Shown here: positions 52,375-64,000 of the stretch, one piece after another | Position numbering within the stretch: position 1 is the stretch's first letter | Layout of the letters: the number at the start of each line of letters is the position of its first letter | Source: Reticulitermes speratus | Lineage: Eukaryota; Arthropoda; Insecta; Blattodea; Rhinotermitidae | Assembly (NCBI GenBank): GCA_021186555.1 | Contig: JAJKFL010000039.1 | Location: 42,324,597 to 42,388,596, forward strand | Length of the DNA: 64,000 nt | Reading direction: 5' to 3' | Position numbers and translations under genes: made by a program | Notes under the pieces: generated by a model | Databases searched by the model: none | Seen by the model: the letters and a program-made list of their open reading frames with translations, nothing else | What the model was told of the DNA's origin: nothing

Positions 52375-52769
52375 GAAATACAAAAATATGTGCAACATAG
52401 TAGGGCCCCGGGCCCCCTTCCGGACCGCCGGGCCCCGGTAATTTGTACCGGTTTTCCCCCGTCTCGTCGGCACTGCCGGTTCTAAGCACCTGCACAAAAT
52501 AACGGCGAGATCCTTCAGTTTCGACCTCGATCAGACTTTGCCAGATATTTATGATGGGGAACTTGTAAGGTTTTGATTCAACATAAGGCATATGCAGACC
52601 AACAAAACGAACACGCTGTATATTAATAACGAGGTGGGCGGGACATTCTGATGTCAATCTGAAACAAAGGGGCGTGTCCAATCAATCACGGGGATGCTTT
52701 GAGCTGTCGGGCTGAATTTATTTTTTTCGTAATTAAGTGTATTTTGACTTTCTCTGCTGGCGAACCGCA
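52375..52769. other. GC-rich flank of the 76-bp array
   Basis: Starts with GGGCCCCGGGCCCCCTTCCG-like sequence, then CCGGTAATTTGTACCGGTTT, whose GGTAATTTGTAC matches the core of the 76-bp unit. A short AACGAGGTGGGCGGGACAT near 52629 recalls the retrotransposon GAGGTGGGCGGGGCAT word at 48234. No gene. Confidence 0.5.
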
Positions 52770-54195
52770 TCTACAGTCACATCTACAGTCACATCTACAG
52801 TCACATCCACAGTCACATCTAGTCACACCTACAGTCACATCTAGTCACATCTAGTCACATCTACAGTCACATCTACAGTCAAATCTACAGTCACATCTAG
52901 TCACATCTACAGTCACATCTACAGTCACATCCACAGTCACATCTAGTCACACCTACAGTCACATCTTGTCACATCTAGTCACATCTAGTCACATCTACAG
53001 TCACATCTACAGTCACATCTACAGTCACATCCACAGTCACATCTACAGTCACACCTACAGTCACATCTAGTCACATCTACAGTCACATCCACAGTCATAT
53101 CTACAGTCACACCTAGTCACATCTAGTCACATCTACAGTCACATCCAGTCACATCCACAGTCACATCTAGTCACATCTACAGTCACAACCACAGTCACAT
53201 CTACAGTCACACCTACAGTCACACCTAGTCACATCTACAGTCACATCTAGTCACATCTACAGTCACATCCATAGTCACACCTACAGTCACATCTAGTCAC
53301 ATCTAGTCACATCTACAGTCACATCTACAGTCACACCCACAGTCACATCCACAGTCACATCTACAGTCACATCCACAGTCACATCCACAATCACATCTAC
53401 AGTCACATCCACAGTCACATCTACAGTCACATCCACAGTCACATCTACAGTCACATCCACAGTCACATCCACAGTCACATCTACAGTCACATCCACAGTC
53501 ACATCTACAGTCACATCTACAGTCACACCTACAGTCACATCTAGTCACATCTACAGTCACACCTACAGTCACACCTACAGTCACATCTAGTCACATCTAC
53601 ATCCACATCTAGTCACATCTACAGTCACATCTACAGTCACATCTAGTCACATCTACAGCCACATCCACAGTCACATCCACAGTCACATCTACAGTCACAT
53701 CCACAGTCACATCTACAGTCACATCTACAGTCACACCTACAGTCACATCCACAGTCACACCTACAGTCACATCTACAGTCACACCTACAGTCACATCTAG
53801 TCATATCTACAGTCACATCTACAGTCACACCTACAGTCACATCTAGTCACATCTACATTCACATCTACAGTCACACCTACAGTCACATCTAGTCACATCT
53901 ACAGCCACATCTAGTCACATCTACAGTCACATCTACAGTCACATCCACAGTCACATCTACAGTCACATCTACAGTCACACCTACAGTCACATCTAGTCAA
54001 AACTACAGTCACATCTACAGTCACACCATACAGTCACATCTAGTCACATCTATTAGCACATCTACAGTCACATCTACAGTCACATCTACAGTCACATCTA
54101 GTCACATCTACAGCCACATCTACAGTCACATCTACAGTCACATCTACAGTCACATCTACAGTCACATCTACAGTCACATCTAGTCACATCTACAG
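52770..54195. repeat. 12/10-bp ACATCTACAGTC minisatellite
   Basis: About 120 steps of the 12-bp unit ACATCTACAGTC and its variants ACATCCACAGTC and ACACCTACAGTC, interspersed with a 10-bp form ACATCTAGTC. Where the 12-bp form runs without a break, the minus strand reads DVTV repeats or, in another frame, Cys-Arg/Gly-Cys-Asp repeats, neither a gene. Confidence 0.97.
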
Positions 54196-55867
54196 TCTAC
54201 ACATTTCCGTCAATTTTGAATCATTTCCTCTACACGCAGCCCAAATCTAATAAATCGCCCAATTATACGAACTTCGCCCTTTAAGAACTCAATATCACAC
54301 TTCCTTCATCAAGGTAGCTGTACAGGGTGCCCATGAGAACATTCCTGATATTCTGGGACGTGAGTCTGCCTCACTGGGTAAATTATTCGTGACGTTTCGA
54401 AAGAACCCGCAAATCACTCACCCACAGGCAGCGTTACATCGCACATGAAGGCAATCCTTAGTTTCTAGATCTACATATTGCTCAATACTTTGAGGCACTA
54501 ATGACAATCGCACGTGACACTTACGTCGCACAAGGTTTCAGTTTCGTTCTGTTTAATTTGTGTTAGAGCTCACTACAGGACACGAACACAGTGACGAAGT
54601 GCATCGTTAGACATTCACCTGAAGGGAAAACGACTTGAAAGTGTTTACAGGTAATCGTAAAGCGTGTAAGTTTTGGTTTGTAAATATTTACACAAATTGT
54701 AATCATTTCTACAAAACACAAAGGTAGCCTACAAAGACAACCTTTGGGCACACGTAAAGTCCTTGATCAGATTTCTGTTTACGGTAGTGCAGTGACGTCA
54801 CATCTATGTACAGCGTGCTGCCTACTGACAGGGGGTCTAGGAATGCCAAGACTAAACGACACGCGATTATTAATAAGTGCTGAGAAGAATGTACACACAT
54901 ATATATATATGAAATTATGTTATAATATAAAGCGGAGCTTTGCGTAGCCACAACTGATCGAAAATCAAATTAGATACACAATTTTGTGACAGATACAAGT
55001 GCGGAATTGCACTAGCAAAACAAATGCACTGATAATTCCATCAGCAAAAAAGAATGACCGACAGACGAAAATGGGACAAAGACAGGTGTTTTAATTAAGC
55101 TTTAACACGATCAAAACTGTTTAAACGGCGTTCAGAAAGTAACCGAGCGCGTGCGACAGACGGACAACAAGCACAAAAGCAGCTCACAGTTTTGTACTGT
55201 ATAATATTCAATTCAATTGAATTCAATTTCGGGTTTGCACCGTTCTTTGTTTCACCCGCTCGCCACGGTGAGGCACAGGATGTGAGCGGGACCTGAAACA
55301 GAAAGCATAATTAGTAACGTGTTCTGTGAACAACAGCAACAACACGAACTGCAGGGCCTAATTACAGAACGAGCGCAAACTTACCTTGACACAGGCGTTA
55401 TTGTACTGTCTTCTGTTACATGTTACATGTAAATTTACAGATGCAAGACGCTGCACGTTCTAATAACCCTGATCATGCAAGGCATGTAACTGTGTGCCTC
55501 TGTTCATCGCAGCTGTACGTATTACAACGGACAGCTGAATGAAACCGAAGTACTGGGCTATAAGCCGTCTAGTGCAGGGAATTAGAACAGAAGGCGAAAA
55601 GAAGTCACAATTGGCATCTTCATTGGAGTAGTGAGAAATCGTCGGGAAAATAAAATATCGAAGTCTTCTTCTGTTAAAACTGTAACTCAAAGCGTCGCTC
55701 TCGAAAGACGTTTCATTCACGTCGGAAACCAAACGACGACCTGCGTGGTCCGTTCGGTGACGTCTCGCTTACGCGACTTGCAGATTGTGGAAATAATTCG
55801 TAATTTGAGGCCAAATTAAAAATCTGGCACCCAAGATGTTCAGTTGAGTTGCAACATATCGGTTTAA
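54196..55867. other. Low-copy stretch, no gene recognised
   Basis: About 1.7 kb. A CGTGACGTTTCGAAAG word near 54389 recalls the GACGTTTCGGGAC repeat family. A possible hairpin lies at about 55243-55300 (TGTTTCACCCGCTC against GAGCGGGACCTGAAACA). A (TA)n patch lies at 54898-54911. I found no exon-like frames. Confidence 0.45.
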
Positions 55868-55892
55868 ACACACACACACACACACACACACA
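55868..55892. repeat. (CA)n microsatellite
   Basis: About 12 CA steps just before the 23-bp array. Confidence 0.95.
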
Positions 55893-55898
55893 AATTCT

Positions 55899-56927
55899 GT
55901 CAAGTGAATTGTTGTTTATATAAAGTGCACATTGGTGTTTATATGAAGTGCAAATTGTTGTTTATATGAAGTGCACATTGTTTATATGAAGTGCAAATTG
56001 TTGTTTATATGAAGTACAAATTGTTGTTTATATGAAGTACAAATTGTTGTTTATATGAAGTACAAATTGTTGTTTATATGAAGTACTAATTGTTATTTAT
56101 ATGAAGTACAAATTGTTGTTTATATGAAGTACTAATTGTTGTTTATATGAAGTACAAATTGTTGTTTATATGAAGTACAAATTGTTGTTTATATGAAGTA
56201 CAAATTGTTGTTTATATGAAGTACAAATTATTGTTTATACGAAGTACAAATTGTTGTTTATATGAAGTATAAATTGTTGTGTATATGAAGTACAAATTGT
56301 TGTTTATATGAGGTACAAATTGTTGTTTATACGAAGTACAAATTGTTGTTTATATGAAGTATAAATTGTTGTGTATATGAAGTACAAATTGTTGTTTATA
56401 TGAAGTACAAATTGTTGTTTATACGAAGTACAAATTGTTGTTTATATGAAGTATAAATTGTTGTGTATATGAAGTATAAATTGTTGTGTATATGAAGTAC
56501 AAATTGTTGTTTATATGAAGTACAAATTGTTGTTTATACGAAGTACAAATTGTTGTTTATATGAAGTATAAATTGTTGTTTATATGAAGTACAAATTGTT
56601 GTTTATATGAAGTACAAATTGTTGTTTATATGAAGTACAAATTGTTGTTTATATGAAGTACTAATTGTTATTTATATGAAGTACAAATTGTTGTTTATAT
56701 GAAGTACTAATTGTTGTTTATATGAAGTACAAATTGTTGTTTATATGAAGTACAAATTGTTGTTTATATGAAGTACAAATTGTTGTTTATATGAAGTACA
56801 AATTGTTGTTTATACGAAGTACAAATTGTTGTTTATATGAAGTATAAATTGTTGTGTATATGAAGTACAAATTGTTGTTTATATGAAGTACAAATTGTTG
56901 TTTATATGAGGTACAAATTACGACGGC
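55899..56927. repeat. 23-bp AT-rich minisatellite
   Basis: About 44 copies of GTTGTTTATATGAAGTACAA plus ATT. Variants (GTACTAATT, GTATAAATT, GTGTATATG, TATACGAAG) recur in the same order several times, for example near 56230, 56335 and 56425, indicating nested block duplications. Confidence 0.97.
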
Positions 56928-57049
56928 AGTGCGTCTGCTTTTATCGACATGTCAAATGTAAATGTTGTTGTGTACGTTTGTCCATTATTAGGCCTAACAG
57001 CGTCAAAGACGCAGCTTAATGTTGACAATCGATGTGTAAGACAGAACGT

Positions 57050-57203
57050 TTGTTGATAGCAGTTGATGTAGAAGGCTGAGCTTTCACTGTTGACAGTTGA
57101 TGTTGAAGACCTACCTTTTGTTGATTGCAGTCGATGTAGAAGAAGCAGCTTTCATTGTTGACAGTTGATGTTGAAGACCTACCTTTTGTTGATAGCTATC
57201 GAT
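57050..57203. repeat. 68-bp repeat, just over two copies
   Basis: TTGACAGTTGATGTTGAAGA, CCTACCTTTTGTTGAT and GCAGTCGATGTAGAAG recur 68 bp apart. Confidence 0.85.
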
Positions 57204-58754
57204 GTCTTCTCTAATGTTGAAGCTTTAGCTTATTTTGTACAACAAATTCACAATACACTCACAAAAACATATACAACATGTCACTTTACATATGTCACTC
57301 TCCACTGTGTACAGCCTATTGTTACAGATCCAAACACTTGCCTTTCAACACTGAAGTCAAAGACAGGTCTAAGCAGAATTACGTTCTGCTTCACTGAATC
57401 TTTGCCCCTCCAATGCGAGTTATTGACAGGGAGAAACTTTTAAAGCATCTTTCTTATCTCTCTCCCTCTCGCATTGATATCTTTGGTGTGCCGACCGAAC
57501 CCTGTCAAGTTGACACCCTGCGGTAAACAAAAACACACACATAAACACTTAACACTAAACCCTCCTACACGAACGGCCCTACTGTCACATGGCGCTAACT
57601 CACGCGATCTATCCTGTCCAAAATCCTAACTGGGGCACCTAACGGGGAGGGCATGGAGGACAACACTTACAGACTAAGAAAAAAAATTCACTTCCACAGG
57701 GTTGTCAACTCGACCTTAACCTACGCCCTGAGTCATGGCGGCTACCGCATCAAATACAGAGTTGCCTGGCACGGCGGTAATTATCATGACCAGCCTGGGG
57801 CCGGACTGACATCATGATAAGCTCGTGTCGGTGTTATGGCGTACCTGATTTGCTGCGAGTACCCAGCCCATCCTCCTGCGGATGGGTCCTGACCGCTAGA
57901 GGTTCAGCCGACACTGTTTGTTTTGTAACGTTACGGTTTGCGCGTCGCTCCTCTTGTCTTGATCCTGGGTTCGCAGCCTGCTGCTTGTTCCACTGGAATG
58001 TTGCGGCCGTTGAGAAGATGCAACACTGTTTGATGGATACTCAGAGAGTCGCTGCTATCGCAGGCACAACACAACACAACACAACACAACACAACACAAC
58101 ACAACACAACACTATACACTGTATGTGTTACCCACAGTTCACACTAATCCACTCCGTAGCCACTCTCGTAAACACATTTAAAAAACGTACGAAATGACAC
58201 TCGCGAACCACACAGTGCCAACCTGCCTGCCTGCGGCTGTGACGTTTCACCTGACAACACTTTAACTACTGGAACGCAAAATAATGCGAGTCTATCGGTG
58301 ATATAGCGCTCCTAATTTTTGGAAATTATGTAAAATTTATAAAATGTAGGTTCAAATTAAGCATTAGCAGTGATAGAAACATACGTAATTTAGTTCTAAG
58401 ACATTTATGTCTAAAAGCTGTTTAATTAGTGCGCCTGTTAAACACGCAAAGAAGTTTGTAATAAAGCGAGTTTAACAAATTAAGAATAATACGTGATGAA
58501 AATAATGTTTAAATAATTTATTGCCAATAAATCAATTTAATATCGTTACAATAAGTAAGCAATAAAACAATCCGCACAAATATTCAAATTATCCACGTAA
58601 AGTTGTAAACATTTAGTAATGTTATAAATTTTGATTGTTATTAACTTAACATCATTTTAATTTCCTTCCTTACAAAAAACAAAATAAGTAAATTAATTTT
58701 GTAACAATAATAACAACAAACATAATTACTCAATACGCTGTTTTCAATTCAACT
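57204..58754. other. Anonymous stretch with an ACAAC microsatellite
   Basis: Contains a (CAACA)n microsatellite at about 58066-58112. A 127-codon plus-strand frame (57814-58197) runs through that microsatellite and has no recognisable domain. From about 58300 the sequence is AT-rich. No gene called. Confidence 0.45.
58066..58112. repeat. (CAACA)n microsatellite
   Basis: About nine 5-bp steps. Confidence 0.95.
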
Positions 58755-58942
58755 CGCTCTTTGTGACGGCCTTCAATTAAACGCTGGCTCTTTGTGACGG
58801 CCTTCAATTAAACGCTGGCTCTTTGTGACGGCCTTCAATTAAACGCTGGCCTTTGGACGGCCTTCAATTAAACGCTGGCTCTTGGCGGCTTCAATTAAAC
58901 GCTGGCTCTTTGTGACGGCCTTCAATTAAACGCTGGCTCTCA
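58755..58942. repeat. 31-bp tandem repeat, six copies
   Basis: Unit CGCTGGCTCTTTGTGACGGC plus CTTCAATTAAA. Two central copies have several one-base losses (CCTTTGGACGG, CTCTTGGCGGCTTC). Confidence 0.93.
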
Positions 58943-59221
58943 CGACCGCAGTTCTTCGCAACTACGTGCAACAAATATTTACTTGTGTTTACCTTATTAA
59001 ACGCTCATGTTTCACGTAGTCTAGCTACCAAGACCTACAACAAACGCTTTATTAGTTCACCCCAATATTTTCACGTAACATATCCTCCTATTACCTGTGC
59101 ATGAAGCCACTTATATATCGATATATTCTGATATATAATTTATAAAGATATTTAACATTCTTAGTACTGCAGCTTGAAGCACTGCTAGAGCAACGTGTTC
59201 TTAATTACACTTTAATACTGA

Positions 59222-61108
59222 ATTCTCCTATTATTGGGGCATGAAGCCCCCTTCTATATGAACGCAGTTTAAAATATAATTTGAAGTACTTAATTCCCCT
59301 ATTATTGCGGCATTAAGCCCCCTTCTATATGAATGCAGCCTAAAATTCATTTAAAGTATTTAATTCTCCTATTATTGGGGCATGAAGCCCCCTTCTATAT
59401 GAACGCAGTATAAAATATAATTTGAAGTACTTAATTCTCCTATTATTGGGGCATGAAGCCCCCTTCTATATGAATGCAGGCTAAAATTCATTTAAAGTAT
59501 TTAATTCTCCTATTATTGGGGCATGAAGCCCCCTTCTATATGAACGCAGTTTAAAATATAATTTGAAGTACTTAATTCCCCTATTATTGGGGCATGAAGC
59601 CCCCTTCTATATGAATGCAGGCTAAAATTCATTTAAAGTATTTAATTCTCCTATTATTGGGGCATGAAGCCCCCTTCTATATGAACGCAGTTTAAAATAT
59701 AATTTGAAGTACTTAATTCTCCTATTATTGGGGCATGAAGCCCCCTTCTATATGAATGCAGGCTAAAATTCATTTAAAGTATTTAATTCTCCTATTATTG
59801 GGGCATGAAGCCCCCTTCTATATGAACGCAGTCTAAAATTCATTTTAAGTATTTAATTCTCCTATTATTGGGGCATGAAGCCCCCTTCTATATGAACGCA
59901 GGCTAAAATATAATTCAAAGTATTTAATTCTCCTATTATTGGGGCATGAAGCCCCTTCTATATGAACGCAGGCTAAAATATAATTCAAAGTACTTAATTC
60001 TCCTATTATTGGGGCATGAAGCCCCCTTCTATATGAACGCAGTCTAAAATTCATTTAAAGTACTTAATTCTCCTATTATTGGGGCATGAAGCCCCCTTCT
60101 ATATGAACGCAGTCTAAAATTCATTTAAAGTATTTAATTCTCCTATTATTGGGGCATGAAGCCCCCTTCTATATGAACGCAGTTAAAATATAATTGAAGT
60201 ACTTAATTCTCTCATTATTGGGGCATGAAGCCCCCTTCTAAATAAACGGCGTCTAAAATTCATTTAAAGTATTTAATTCTCCTATTATTGGGGCATGAAG
60301 CCCCCTTCTATATGAACGCAGTATAAAATATATTTTAAGTACTTAATTCTCTCATTATTGGGGCATGAAGCCCCCTTCTATATGAACGCAGTCTAAAATT
60401 CATTTAAAGTATTTAATTCTCCTATTATTGGGGCATGAAGCCCCCTTCTATATGAACGCAGGCTAAAATATAATTCAAAGTATTTAATTCTCCTATTATT
60501 GGGGCATGAAGCCCCTTCTATATGAACGCAGTTAAAATATAATTTGAAGTACTTAATTCTCCTATTATTGGGGCATGAAGCCCCTTCTATATGAACGCAG
60601 TCTAAAATACATTTAAGTATTTAATTCTCCTATTTTGGGGCATGAAGCCCCTTCTATATGAACGCAGTTTAAAATAATTAATTTGAAGTACTTAATTCTC
60701 CTATTATTGGGGCATGAAGCCCCTTCTATATGAACGCAGTCTAAAATATAATTTAAAGTATTTAATTCTCCTATTATTGGGGCATGAAGCCCCCTTCTAT
60801 ATGAAGCAGGCTAAAATTCAATTTAAAGTATTTAATTCTCCTATTATTGGGGCATGAAGCCCCTTCTATATGAACGCAGTCTAAAATTCATTTTAAGTAT
60901 TTAATTCTCCTATTATTGGGGCATGAAGCCCCTTCTATATGAACGCAGGCTAAAATATAATTCAAAGTATATTTAATTCTCCTATTATTGGGGCATTGAA
61001 GCCCCCTTCTATATGAACGCAGGCTAAAATATAATTCAAAGTATTTAATTCTCCTATTATTGGGGCATGAAGCCCCCTTCTATATGAAGGCAGTCTAAAA
61101 TATAATTC
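59222..61108. repeat. 70-bp satellite with conserved hairpin, left block
   Basis: Tandem units of about 70 bp: TTAATTCTCCTATTATTGGG, GCATGAAGCCCCCTTCTATA, TGAACGCAGTCTAAAATTC, ATTTAAAGTA. Early units alternate between AATTTGAAGTACTT and CATTTAAAGTATTT forms, a dimeric period near 141 bp. GGGGC-ATGAA-GCCCC forms a 5-bp stem with a 5-base loop in almost every unit. Indels increase to the right. Confidence 0.97.

Positions 61109-64000
<2,892 letters not shown>

Noticed and set aside
53293..53840. DVTV and Cys-rich CRCD/CGCD repeat frames resembling a metal-binding protein
   Set aside because: They are the 12-bp minisatellite read in two frames; the order of units is irregular and there is no start, signal or splice context.

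Overview
The window is eukaryotic, almost certainly insect, DNA. The evidence is one six-exon gene with GT-AG introns, tRNA-derived SINEs, many short remnants of a non-LTR retrotransposon, hAT-like and palindromic MITEs, and an extreme load of minisatellites and satellites. The SINEs and the remnant protein ([11 protein letters not shown] and [20 protein letters not shown] motifs) are of a kind I associate with cockroach and termite genomes, so Blattodea is my best guess. That is inference from memory, not a search result.

The only protein-coding gene I can defend runs from 32331 to 46355 on the + strand. It encodes a complete 250-residue secreted takeout/juvenile-hormone-binding-family protein. 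Its coding sequence is only 753 bp but spans 14 kb. Its introns carry a 114-bp repeat array, three copies of one hAT-like MITE, a second MITE with a perfect 8-bp target duplication, a GC-rich TIR element, SINEs, retrotransposon remnants and several minisatellites. A TATA box lies 54 bp before the ATG.

Layout. 1-1544: 19-bp and 44/46-bp minisatellites. 2078-4702: a CTAC-rich array interleaved with SINE fragments. 6146-8037: first 114-bp array with its tail. 8834-9127: a full-length SINE with a 12-bp target duplication. 9738-10438: 23-bp array. 10731-12838: 50-bp array. 13022-13592: retrotransposon remnant. 14040-16168: second 114-bp array. 17405-21112: a retrotransposon remnant whose coding sequence has been amplified about 34-fold as a 103-bp satellite. 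21113-25454: scattered MITEs, SINEs and a 103-bp four-copy repeat. 25455-32003: three more 114-bp loci around a SINE. 32331-46355: the takeout-like gene. 46356-49966: retrotransposon remnants and palindromic MITEs. 49967-52374: 76-bp array with a 912-bp higher-order period. 52770-54195: 12/10-bp array. 55899-56927: 23-bp array. 59222-64000: 70-bp array running off the window, broken by a T40/A170 block.

Adding the arrays by eye, tandem repeats cover roughly half of the window (about 31 kb). The right end and parts of the 4.0-4.7, 18-21 and 36-38 kb arrays show scattered one-base losses that look like unpolished long-read sequence. The strongest candidates for something undescribed are the satellite born from reverse-transcriptase coding sequence, and the 114-bp repeat found at several loci with the same terminal module and, at two loci, the same body sequence.
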